Assembly: GCF_000153405.2 (NCBI RefSeq)
Contig: NC_020802.1
Coordinates: 1,693,883 to 1,757,882, forward strand
Source of the DNA: Psychromonas sp. CNPT3
GTDB taxonomy: Bacteria > Pseudomonadota > Gammaproteobacteria > Enterobacterales > Psychromonadaceae
Direction: 5' to 3'
DNA length: 64,000 bases
Below are positions 45,121-53,406 of the stretch, in pieces. The notes under the pieces are model-generated. The model searched no databases. It saw only the letters and a program-made list of their open reading frames with translations, and was not told the origin of the DNA. Within the stretch, counting starts at the first letter, position 1. Every line of letters begins with the position of its first letter. The translations under genes were made by a program, and so were the position numbers.

Positions 45121-45666
45121 TTACTCACCTTCAAAAGACACTAAAGAATAGTGGGGAACCCCTAAGTCATGTATTTTTTGTGCGCCCTTCAGAGCAGGTA
45201 ATTCAATCACAAAAACTGATTCAATCACTTTACCGCCTAAACGCTGGATCAATTTCACCGACGCCTCTGCCGTGCCACCGGTTGCCAATAAATCATCGAC
45301 TAATAACACGCGTTCATCTTTTTTAATCGCATCACAATGAATTTGTAATACATCGCTACCATACTCTAAAGAATAACCTTCTTGAATGGTATCGCGTGGC
45401 AACTTGCACGGTTTACGTACCGGTACAAACCCAGCGCCAATCGCGGCTGCAAGTGGCGCACCAAAAATAAATCCACGTGCTTCTGTGCCCACGATTTTAT
45501 CTATTTTTTGATCTTTATAACGCGCAATCAATAGATTTATCGTCGTCTGAAAAGCCTTTGCATCTGCAAGTAAACTGGTAATATCACGAAATAAAATACC
45601 GGGTAATGGATGATCCGGAATGGTGGTTATACTGTTTTTTATTATTTGTAATGCATCATCGCTCAT
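45121..45666 (-). CDS. apt: Adenine phosphoribosyltransferase
   Basis: Apt salvages adenine to AMP using PRPP. The PRPP loop [18 protein letters not shown] is near residue 125. The flexible-loop and base-binding regions ([31 protein letters not shown]) match the family. Length is 181 residues. It lies 5 bp upstream of dnaX and is probably co-transcribed. Confidence 0.96.
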   Translation of the reverse strand: MSDDALQIIKNSITTIPDHPLPGILFRDITSLLADAKAFQTTINLLIARYKDQKIDKIVGTEARGFIFGAPLAAAIGAGFVPVRKPCKLPRDTIQEGYSLEYGSDVLQIHCDAIKKDERVLLVDDLLATGGTAEASVKLIQRLGGKVIESVFVIELPALKGAQKIHDLGVPHYSLVSFEGE

Positions 45667-45918
45667 CTAAAATATTCCCTATGTAATTAATGCCTCTAGA
45701 ATAAATACTCTGCACATAGAGTGCAAGTAATAGCGTTAAGAATTCCTTGATCATAGAGATCTTTTAGGTAAAAAAAGACAACAAAACGCCAATGTATCCC
45801 CATGATAGCCCAAGATGTATTCTCAGGCACTCACTCCCTTATTTTTATAAATAAATTCAAACACATTTGCATGGCATTCGTGTATAATTTTGCATCCCAA
45901 AAATGAAAGGCTCCAAGC

Positions 45919-46860
45919 ATGAAGATCACTCTTGCACCGATGGAAGGCGTTATGGATCACCATATGCGTGCATTACTTACCTCTTTAGGAGGCATTGACC
46001 TGTGTGTCACTGAATTTATTCGCGTTATAAGCTTAACGCTACCAGCCAAAGTTTACCGACGCGTGAGTCCTGAGCTTTTTAATCAAAGTAAAACACCCTC
46101 AGGTACACCGGTGCGTATTCAATTATTAGGTCAAGATCCTCAATGCTTAGCCAATAATGCACGAAAAGCGTTACTCGTCGGCTCAGATGGCATTGATCTT
46201 AATTTTGGTTGTCCTGCAAAAGCGGTCAATAAAAGTAAAGGCGGTGCTATTTTATTAAAATCACCTGAAACGCTATACAAGATCGTCAAAGAAGTGCGTG
46301 CCAGCATGCATACCTGCGAAACTCTCAGTGTTAAAATACGTTTAGGTTATGCAGATAAATCGTTGGCCATTGAAAATGCTCAAGCGATTTGTGAAGCGGG
46401 CGCTAATGAGCTAGCAGTACATGCTCGCACTAAAGAAGAAGGCTACGCGCCACCTGCACATTGGCACTGGATTGCAAAAATTCGTGAGTCTATTGATATA
46501 CCGGTAACGGCCAATGGCGACATTTTTAGCGCCGAAGACGCAAAGCGCTGCCATGAGATAAGTGGCTGCCATTCATTAATGATTGGCCGCGGCGCATTAG
46601 CGACACCTAATCTGGCACAAGTGATAAAGGGCATTGAAGAGCCTTATAGTTGGCCTCAAATTCTCACTTTAATGAGTCAATATTTAATCGTACAAACACA
46701 CGGTGATAAAGAAAAATATTTACCAAGCCGCATTAAACAATGGCTCACTTTTATGCGTTTACAACAGCCTCAAGCGCTGATATTTTTACAAGCAGTTCGA
46801 AAAATAAAAAGTACCCAAGAGATGATTCATGCAATTGAATATGCACGAAAAAGAGCTTAA
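45919..46860 (+). CDS. dusC: tRNA-dihydrouridine(16) synthase DusC
   Basis: A 313-residue FMN-dependent tRNA-dihydrouridine synthase. The N-terminal APMEGVMDHHMRALL, the catalytic Cys segment LNFGCPAKAVNKSKGGAILLK and the phosphate-binding GRGALATPNL match Dus enzymes. The MEGVMD start and the length point to DusC (U16) over DusA/B. It is monocistronic; a small inverted repeat (GGTTAAA/TTTAACC) follows. Confidence 0.9.
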   Translation: MKITLAPMEGVMDHHMRALLTSLGGIDLCVTEFIRVISLTLPAKVYRRVSPELFNQSKTPSGTPVRIQLLGQDPQCLANNARKALLVGSDGIDLNFGCPAKAVNKSKGGAILLKSPETLYKIVKEVRASMHTCETLSVKIRLGYADKSLAIENAQAICEAGANELAVHARTKEEGYAPPAHWHWIAKIRESIDIPVTANGDIFSAEDAKRCHEISGCHSLMIGRGALATPNLAQVIKGIEEPYSWPQILTLMSQYLIVQTHGDKEKYLPSRIKQWLTFMRLQQPQALIFLQAVRKIKSTQEMIHAIEYARKRA

Positions 46861-47036
46861 TATTTTTATTTTATAAACTGTAAAGGTTAAAATGGACTTT
46901 AACCCCTTTGCTTAAATTTTAAACCCTATTTTCTTCGTGGTGTCATGCTTTTCATATAAATGCTTATGATAATAAACACAGCGACTTTATTCGCATTGAT
47001 TAATCACATTATTATGCTAATTTATTAAAGAATATC

Positions 47037-47299
47037 TATACCCATGTTATTTCAAGGTGCTTTGTCAGGCACAAGCTCGGTAACCAGAGCAAGGCGTAAC
47101 ATGAACAAATGGTTATTCCCTTTGTGATTGTTGCAACGCAGGGGGGGGTGTCGAGCTTGCGCCCCGAAGGGCAAGGTAACTCGCACCCATCTGCGTTGTT
47201 AGAAAATCTCGACTTAGAACGACTAGGCTTCAATTTTATGCCTAGCATCTTGGCACAATTTTCCTTGCTGACTTTGCACCTTGAAGTATCATGGGTATA
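47037..47299. mobile_element. MITE-like foldback element, 263 bp
   Basis: The termini are 24-bp inverted repeats matching at 22 positions (47037-47060 and 47276-47299, beginning TATACCCATG). The two halves continue as a diverged inverted repeat (CAACGCAG and CTGCGTTG blocks). A GC-rich centre (CTTGCGCCCC...GGGCAAG) lies near 47158-47177. An eight-G tract lies at 47141-47148. There is no transposase. The rest of the 46861-47412 gap shows no gene. Confidence 0.78.
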
Positions 47300-47412
47300 T
47301 GCGTGATCAGGTTAGATCTGTGGCTTAAACTTACAACCAAGCAAAGCATCTTTACTGATAATTACTATCACTTAAGTTTCAAAAATATAATAAACTATTT
47401 TCTAGGATAAAA

Positions 47413-48420
47413 ATGTCATTATCTGTTTTAATTTGTGATGATTCACCCCTCGCGCGTAAAGCCATTGCACGTGCATTACCCGAGGATTGGGATATCACCA
47501 TTAGCTTTGCTGAGCAGGGTGAACTCGGTATTGAAGCCATAAAAGCGGGTAAAGGAGAGCTGGTTTTTTTAGATCTCAACATGCCCGTGATGGATGGTTA
47601 TCAAGTACTTGAAAAAATTCAAAAAGAAAATTTAGAAGCCTTAGTCATTGTCATCTCGGGTGATATTCAACCTGAAGCACACAAAAAGGTCCGCGCCTTA
47701 GGCGCACTTGATTTTATTCAAAAACCTATCGATCAAACAAATTTACTAAAACTACTTAAAACTTACGGTCTTTATGAACATTCAGAGATAGCGCCACAAA
47801 AACAGACGTATGACGCCATCGAAACGGGGCATATTGAATTACGTGAAGCACTACAAGAAGTGTCTAACATTGCCATGGGCCGAGCCGGCGATTTACTGGC
47901 TCGTTTACTCGATGTGTTTGTTTTACTGCCGATCCCCAATGTGAACACCCTTGCCAGCAGTGAATTACACATGGCGCTGAGCTCTATCGCCAATAATGAT
48001 AATGTATCCGCCGTTTCCCAAGGCTTTATCAGCTCGGGTATCAATGGTGAAGCGTTGATTATTTTTCATGACTCAAGTTTTGCAGACATTGCCAAACTGC
48101 TTAAATATGAAGAAGAATTAACCAATAATATTGAAATTGAGCTGATGAATGATATTTCAAACATTCTGATTGGTGCGTTTTTAAACGGCCTTGCAGAGCA
48201 ACTTGATATTCAATTTAGCCAAGGCCAACCTTGTGTTTTAGGCCAACATTGTCAGGTAGAAGATTTGATCCAAGAACGACAAACACATTGGAAAAAAACA
48301 TTAGCGATTGAAGTTAACTATCGTATTGAACATCACGATATTAAATGTGATTTGTTATTGTTATTTACGGAAGACTCCATTAAAACCCTCACCCATAAAA
48401 TAGGATACTTAATAGACTAA
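47413..48420 (+). CDS. Response regulator with CheC/CheX-like phosphatase domain
   Basis: A 335-residue protein. An N-terminal receiver domain (LICDDSPLARKA; phosphorylatable Asp in LVFLDLNMPVMDG; Lys in FIQKPID) is fused to a CheC-like domain. That domain has two helices carrying the phosphatase pattern E..N: LREALQEVSNIAMGRAGD and IELMNDISNILIGAFLNG. CheC proteins dephosphorylate response regulators, so this protein may regulate its own or another receiver. The stop codon overlaps the start of a diguanylate cyclase gene (TAATG). Chemotaxis-like adaptation or c-di-GMP control is inferred. Confidence 0.85.
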   Translation: MSLSVLICDDSPLARKAIARALPEDWDITISFAEQGELGIEAIKAGKGELVFLDLNMPVMDGYQVLEKIQKENLEALVIVISGDIQPEAHKKVRALGALDFIQKPIDQTNLLKLLKTYGLYEHSEIAPQKQTYDAIETGHIELREALQEVSNIAMGRAGDLLARLLDVFVLLPIPNVNTLASSELHMALSSIANNDNVSAVSQGFISSGINGEALIIFHDSSFADIAKLLKYEEELTNNIEIELMNDISNILIGAFLNGLAEQLDIQFSQGQPCVLGQHCQVEDLIQERQTHWKKTLAIEVNYRIEHHDIKCDLLLLFTEDSIKTLTHKIGYLID

Positions 48421-49397
48421 TGAGTGCTAGCATTGAATTAAAAGAGATCCATTGGTTGATCGACATGATCCAAAATATTGATGTTGGTTTAGTGATCATA
48501 GACTTAGATATGAACGTCAAAGTGTGGAATGGCTTTATGGAAAACCACTCTGGCATACTCACTAAACATATTGTTGATAAAAAACTCACCGATACCTTTG
48601 AGCATATCCCTAAAAGATGGCTACAACAAAAAATAGATACCGTCTCGTTATTAAAAAATAAAGCGTTTACGACCTGGGAGCAACGCCCGTACCTTTTTAA
48701 ATTTAAAAGTTACCGTCCCATTACCAGTAACGCGACATTTATGTATCAAAACGTCACTTTTTTACCGCTTTCTGATATTGTCGGCAAGGTGACACAAATC
48801 TGTATGATCATTTATGATGTGACAGATGTGGCATTAAACCGCCTCGCATTACATGAGGCGCATAAAAAATTAGAGCATGATAGCCACACCGATTCACTAA
48901 CCCAATTACATAACCATGGATTTTGGAAAGAATGTTGCCAACAAGAATATAAACGCTACATCCGTACCCAACAAAATGTATCATTACTCATGATAGATAT
49001 TGATCACTTTAAAAATATCAATGATACTTATGGACACCCTTTTGGCGATAAAGTATTACAAGACGTTGCGCAAGCTATCCAGCAGCAAATGCGAAGCATT
49101 GATATAGCAGGACGCTATGGAGGTGAAGAATTCAGTGTGCTTTTAATCGATTCTGACTTAGAGCAAGCCAAAGTGGTTGCCAAACGTATCAGTGACGTTA
49201 TCAAAGCGCTCTCTTTTAAAGATAAAGAGATTGAACTGACTATCAGCATTGGTATTGCGAGTCTTAATAAAAAGATAGAAAGTTATCAGCAGTGGATAAA
49301 TATTGCAGATAAAGGACTTTATATTGCTAAAAATGCAGGCCGTGATCAAATTGGTATCTTAAAAGAGATGCCGACGTTAGAAAACGACAAGGTCTAA
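48420..49397 (+). CDS. PAS-GGDEF diguanylate cyclase
   Basis: A 325-residue cytoplasmic protein. A PAS-like domain (DVGLVIIDLDMNVKVWNGFMENHSG, residues about 20-45 onward) is followed by a GGDEF domain with an intact active site, RYGGEEF. The inhibitory RxxD site (RSID), five residues before it, is intact, so product feedback is expected. HTDSLTQLHNHGFW is the typical domain start. It should make c-di-GMP in response to the co-encoded receiver-CheC protein or to a PAS ligand. No membrane segment is visible. Confidence 0.93.
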   Translation: MSASIELKEIHWLIDMIQNIDVGLVIIDLDMNVKVWNGFMENHSGILTKHIVDKKLTDTFEHIPKRWLQQKIDTVSLLKNKAFTTWEQRPYLFKFKSYRPITSNATFMYQNVTFLPLSDIVGKVTQICMIIYDVTDVALNRLALHEAHKKLEHDSHTDSLTQLHNHGFWKECCQQEYKRYIRTQQNVSLLMIDIDHFKNINDTYGHPFGDKVLQDVAQAIQQQMRSIDIAGRYGGEEFSVLLIDSDLEQAKVVAKRISDVIKALSFKDKEIELTISIGIASLNKKIESYQQWINIADKGLYIAKNAGRDQIGILKEMPTLENDKV

Positions 49398-49414
49398 TAC
49401 TATTGCTAATAAGT

Positions 49415-49446
49415 ATTGAAGGTAAGCATTAACGCTTACCTTCAAT
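49415..49446. terminator. Bidirectional hairpin between the GGDEF and DUF3466 genes
   Basis: A perfect 13-bp stem ATTGAAGGTAAGC/GCTTACCTTCAAT with a 6-nt loop between two convergent genes. Only a short T-rich tail follows. Confidence 0.7.
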
Positions 49447-49453
49447 CTTTAAC

Positions 49454-51259
49454 CTAGCGAATGCTCTTTTTACCCCGTAAACGGCGTATTAGCAATAACG
49501 GTAGTGCCAATAAAGTAAACCAAATACTCCCCGCACCACTACGTTCATAATCAGAGTCCTCTTGCTGTAACAATTCCGAATCCCAACAATTTGGGCTGTC
49601 TTCCGGAGATATCACATCTATATTACGCGTTAACTTAAAGACGCGAGGGATAGCATTTACTTTATAAATGTAATCATCCTTGCTTTTATACTCAAAACCT
49701 TCGGCTAAAATCGTGCCTTCATCATTGATAACCCTTGCACTGCGTAAACGGTAATGCATATCTTCAACTACATCTGCTTTTTGAGTACATAATAAATCAT
49801 TCAAACGCCAACTTTTATTACTTTTCTTGTCATATAAAAAGGCCGTTTGTGCACGCGGTTTACCGTCATAAACAGGATCATTTTGATCGTAATCATCAGC
49901 AGATCCCACGACGAAACCCGTTGTATTCATTGCATAAGCCCGGCTATTGGCGCCACTTTTATAACTACTGACGCCCTCTAAACGCTGCTTAGTACTCAGC
50001 ACTTTTTTATCAAGCAGAGGGAAATTAATTTTACTTGTCTTTTTATCAAAGAGAAAAAATTCAATCGGCTTATTCCGCCCTTTCACTATCTCATATGCAC
50101 GGTTTCCGAGCACTAAACCTTGATCATTGATAGCAACCGCCCAAGCGTTATAGATATTATCATCTTCATCTTCAATATCCGTAGTAGCAGCACTGATCAA
50201 GACTAACTTTTTATTGCTTGGCTCAATGAGTATCGCGCGCATACGCGCACCTTCAAGATTATTTTCATACTCAAAACTTGAACTACCCACCGCGACACCG
50301 TCTTTATTAATATCAAATGCGACCGCGGTGGATATTGCGTTATCCGAATTTTCAATCCACGAGTCAAGCAACTTTTCCGGAGCGGGAGAACGGCTTCCAC
50401 CATTAATAATAGCAGTGACATCCCAACGAAAAGCTTGTGTATCAAAGCCGGGACAATTTAACAGCTCATTATAACCATAACGCTCATCCGTATCGTCACC
50501 TTCTACATAACAACGCTTAAAATAGTCAGGATCATTATCAGGGAAAGACACACTGCCACTGCCCACAACATAGACTTTATCGCCCACTTTTTTTATTTGA
50601 TAAGCGCTACTAAAACCACCTTCATCCGTAAATGTTGGTAAAAGCTCTATAGGGTTATTACCGTCAATACGCTTTATAAAAGCACGACGTGCATATGTAC
50701 GCGAGCCATCGGCCTTATAAGGTGCTGAGGCGTAACCAATAACAAATTTATCACCGTTATCGTTTGTGTATATAGCCGTTATTTTTACATCAGAATCGCC
50801 AACGGGCGCATAAGGTACTTGTACTTCAGCCGTTCCCGCGTCAATAATAGAGCTCATAAAATAACTGTCTTTACGAGAACTACTGTTTAAACGCGCATTA
50901 CGCCAAGCTTGATAAGCATTGTAATAACTCGCATCTGCACTGTTTTCACTGCCATAAAATTCAAGCTCACACAGCGCTTCATCATATTGACACGTACGGT
51001 TAAACGTAAAAGGTAAACCAATATCAATGTCCACATCAAGCGATGCTTTTAATGAATACGTCGCGATTGTCTTTGCTTCTTTGTCATCAGACATTGCCAC
51101 CGGATAAGGCCCGTATTTGGCCCCGTCTGGTAACTCAACCGTGACGACTTTTGCCTCATAATAAGGCAGTTTCGATAGACCATCGACTCGAGGCTCTTCT
51201 GCCCAACTATTACTAGCAGACAGTAAAGCCACACTCAGCAAGCTTAACTTATATTTCAT
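49454..51259 (-). CDS. DUF3466 exported protein with GlyGly-CTERM-type tail
   Basis: A 601-residue secreted protein. A signal peptide (residues 1-20, ending SNSWA) and a large repeat-like beta domain with recurring segments such as DINKDGVAVGSSSF and AINDQGLVLGNRAY match the DUF3466 family. The C-terminus is SGAGSIWFTLLALPLLLIRRLRGKK: small-residue motif, hydrophobic helix and basic cluster. This is the layout of a GlyGly-CTERM tail processed by rhombosortase. I start at the ATG at 51259, 8 bp after the uup stop. The gene follows uup, as I recall in Vibrio. The function is unknown. Confidence 0.82.
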   Translation of the reverse strand: MKYKLSLLSVALLSASNSWAEEPRVDGLSKLPYYEAKVVTVELPDGAKYGPYPVAMSDDKEAKTIATYSLKASLDVDIDIGLPFTFNRTCQYDEALCELEFYGSENSADASYYNAYQAWRNARLNSSSRKDSYFMSSIIDAGTAEVQVPYAPVGDSDVKITAIYTNDNGDKFVIGYASAPYKADGSRTYARRAFIKRIDGNNPIELLPTFTDEGGFSSAYQIKKVGDKVYVVGSGSVSFPDNDPDYFKRCYVEGDDTDERYGYNELLNCPGFDTQAFRWDVTAIINGGSRSPAPEKLLDSWIENSDNAISTAVAFDINKDGVAVGSSSFEYENNLEGARMRAILIEPSNKKLVLISAATTDIEDEDDNIYNAWAVAINDQGLVLGNRAYEIVKGRNKPIEFFLFDKKTSKINFPLLDKKVLSTKQRLEGVSSYKSGANSRAYAMNTTGFVVGSADDYDQNDPVYDGKPRAQTAFLYDKKSNKSWRLNDLLCTQKADVVEDMHYRLRSARVINDEGTILAEGFEYKSKDDYIYKVNAIPRVFKLTRNIDVISPEDSPNCWDSELLQQEDSDYERSGAGSIWFTLLALPLLLIRRLRGKKSIR

Positions 51260-51267
51260 TTTGACGA

Positions 51268-53169
51268 TCATTCTCCGCTTTGTAGCTCTTCCAAGTGCTC
51301 CCAACGTTCAAAAGCTATCTCTAACTTTTCTTCACAACGTGTTAGCTCAGCTAAAATTTTATCCGCACTGATTTTTTCTTGGCTAAAGAATTCAGGCGCA
51401 TTAATACTGCTTTGTAAGGTATTTATTTCACCTTCTAAACGCTCTAACTCAGCCGGTAATACATCTAACTCCAGTTGCATTTTATAAGACAGTTTTTTAG
51501 TGGCTTTAAGCACTTTTGTTTTTATTGTCTTATCCACTTTCACTTTTTTATCAATTTGTAGCGGTGCTTCACTTTGCTCTTTATGGCGTAGTGCGTCTTT
51601 ATAGCCACCCACAAATTGAGATATGTGACCATTACCATCAAAGAACCAAGTGTGCGTTACTGTATTGTCTACAAAACTACGATCATGACTAACCAGTAAT
51701 AACGTACCTTTATAATTTGCGAGTAACTCTTCTAATAATTCAAGTGTTTCGACATCCAAATCATTGGTAGGTTCATCTAATATCAATAAATTATTCGGTT
51801 TTAAAAATATTTTAGCGAGTAACAGGCGATTTTTTTCACCCCCAGACAACGCTTTCACTGGCGTGCGAGCACGTTGTGGATGAAACAAGAAATCTTGTAA
51901 ATAGCCTAAAACATGACGTTTAATACCATTTACTTCAACTTCTTGTCTGCCTTCGGCTAAATTGTCCATCACTGATTTTTCAGGATCTAATTTATCACGA
52001 TATTGGTCAAAGTAAGCCACTTCAAGCTTAGTACCACATTTCATGGTGCCAGTATCAGGTTGCAGTTGATCTAAGAACAATTTAAGTAATGTACTCTTAC
52101 CACAACCATTACGTCCAATAAAGGCGATTTTATCACCGCGCATGATAGTCGTTGAGAAGTCTTTAATAATGGCATTATCATCATAGCCATAAGAAACATT
52201 TTCAGCTTCAAAAATGATTTTTCCTGAGCGACTGCCTGAATCAATATTGATTTTAGCTTTACCCAATACATTTTGACGATCAGCACGCTCATTACGCAGC
52301 GCTTTTAACTCACGAACGCGTCCTTCATTACGTGTACGGCGCGCTTTAATACCTTGGCGGATCCATTTTTCTTCAATGGCAAGCTTACGATCAAACTCTG
52401 AATTTTGTTCTTCTTCAACGCGTAAAGCTTCTTCTTTTGCCACTAAATATTCATCATAACCACCGGGCCATGAGCTCAAGTTGCCACGATCGATATCAAT
52501 AATACGCGTCGATAAACGGCGGATAAACTCTCTATCATGGCTAATAAAAACAATCGAGCCTTTAAAACTAAGCAAAAATTGCTCTAACCATTCTATCGTG
52601 CCAACATCTAAATGGTTGGTAGGCTCATCAAGTAACAATAAGTCAGGATCATTAACCAACGCTTTTGCGAGCGCCACTTTACGTAACCAACCACCCGAGA
52701 GATCTTCTAAACTGACGTCGGGTGAAATTGCTAAACGATCTAAGATTTGATTTATTTTACTGTCAAGCTGCCAACCATTAAGTTGATCTAATTTTTCTTG
52801 TAATTTTGCAAGTTTATTTAATTCTTTTTCACTGCAATCTTCAACAATAACCACTAATTGATGCTGATAAGCTTTTAGTACTTCACCTACCTCTTCCATA
52901 CCAGAGGCAACGAAATCATAAGCAGTCATGGTGCTTGCACTTGGTGGATCTTGCTCTAATCGTGCGATTTTCACATCATTGTTAATCAATAATGATCCAT
53001 CATCTAATTGAATACGACCGTCTAATACTTTAAGTAACGTGGATTTACCCGCGCCATTACGTCCCACTAAACAAACACGCTCATTGGGTTCAATTACGAA
53101 ATTGGTTTTATTTAATAAAGGGTGCTCTCCAAAGGCGAGCTCCGCATTATGTAAGGTTAATAGTGCCAC
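51268..53169 (-). CDS. uup: ABC-F ATPase Uup
   Basis: A 633-residue ABC-F protein without membrane segments. It has two ATPase domains: Walker A GRNGAGKST and GRNGCGKST; signatures LSGGWLRKV and LSGGEKNRL; Walker B LLLLDEPTNHLD and LLILDEPTNDLD. An inter-domain linker and a C-terminal coiled coil (about 570-633) match Uup. ABC-F proteins act on ribosomes; Uup also affects precise transposon excision. It lies 3 bp after the small thioredoxin-fold gene in the rlmL operon. Confidence 0.95.
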   Translation of the reverse strand: MALLTLHNAELAFGEHPLLNKTNFVIEPNERVCLVGRNGAGKSTLLKVLDGRIQLDDGSLLINNDVKIARLEQDPPSASTMTAYDFVASGMEEVGEVLKAYQHQLVVIVEDCSEKELNKLAKLQEKLDQLNGWQLDSKINQILDRLAISPDVSLEDLSGGWLRKVALAKALVNDPDLLLLDEPTNHLDVGTIEWLEQFLLSFKGSIVFISHDREFIRRLSTRIIDIDRGNLSSWPGGYDEYLVAKEEALRVEEEQNSEFDRKLAIEEKWIRQGIKARRTRNEGRVRELKALRNERADRQNVLGKAKINIDSGSRSGKIIFEAENVSYGYDDNAIIKDFSTTIMRGDKIAFIGRNGCGKSTLLKLFLDQLQPDTGTMKCGTKLEVAYFDQYRDKLDPEKSVMDNLAEGRQEVEVNGIKRHVLGYLQDFLFHPQRARTPVKALSGGEKNRLLLAKIFLKPNNLLILDEPTNDLDVETLELLEELLANYKGTLLLVSHDRSFVDNTVTHTWFFDGNGHISQFVGGYKDALRHKEQSEAPLQIDKKVKVDKTIKTKVLKATKKLSYKMQLELDVLPAELERLEGEINTLQSSINAPEFFSQEKISADKILAELTRCEEKLEIAFERWEHLEELQSGE

Positions 53170-53172
53170 TTA

Positions 53173-53406
53173 TCAGTTCTCTTCTTGTAAGTAATGTTGG
53201 AGCTGTTGTAGTGTAAAAGGCCAATTTAAAGGCGATTTATTCTGTTTTTTTACAACAGGAATTTTTGTTGCATAGCGTTGCATTAAATTCGGCTTAGCTA
53301 TGATATCGATCTTTTGATACGGCGCATTGGCGCGAGCCAATAACGCCATGGCATCATCACAAAGATGACAGCCATCTGTATAATAAAGGTGAAGCGCTTT
53401 AAGCAT
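53173..53406 (-). CDS. Glutaredoxin-like small protein (DUF836)
   Basis: A 77-residue thioredoxin-fold protein with a CHLC redox site (YYTDGCHLCDDAM) near the N-terminus. It has a cis-proline-like KIPVVKKQ segment. It overlaps the end of rlmL by 8 bp and precedes uup by 3 bp. It is a probable disulfide/thiol redox protein; the partner is unknown. Confidence 0.88.
   Translation of the reverse strand: MLKALHLYYTDGCHLCDDAMALLARANAPYQKIDIIAKPNLMQRYATKIPVVKKQNKSPLNWPFTLQQLQHYLQEEN

Noticed and set aside
47109-47306. 65-codon plus-strand frame in the MITE-like element
   Set aside because: It lies inside the inverted-repeat element and matches no protein pattern; it looks like a by-product of the element.
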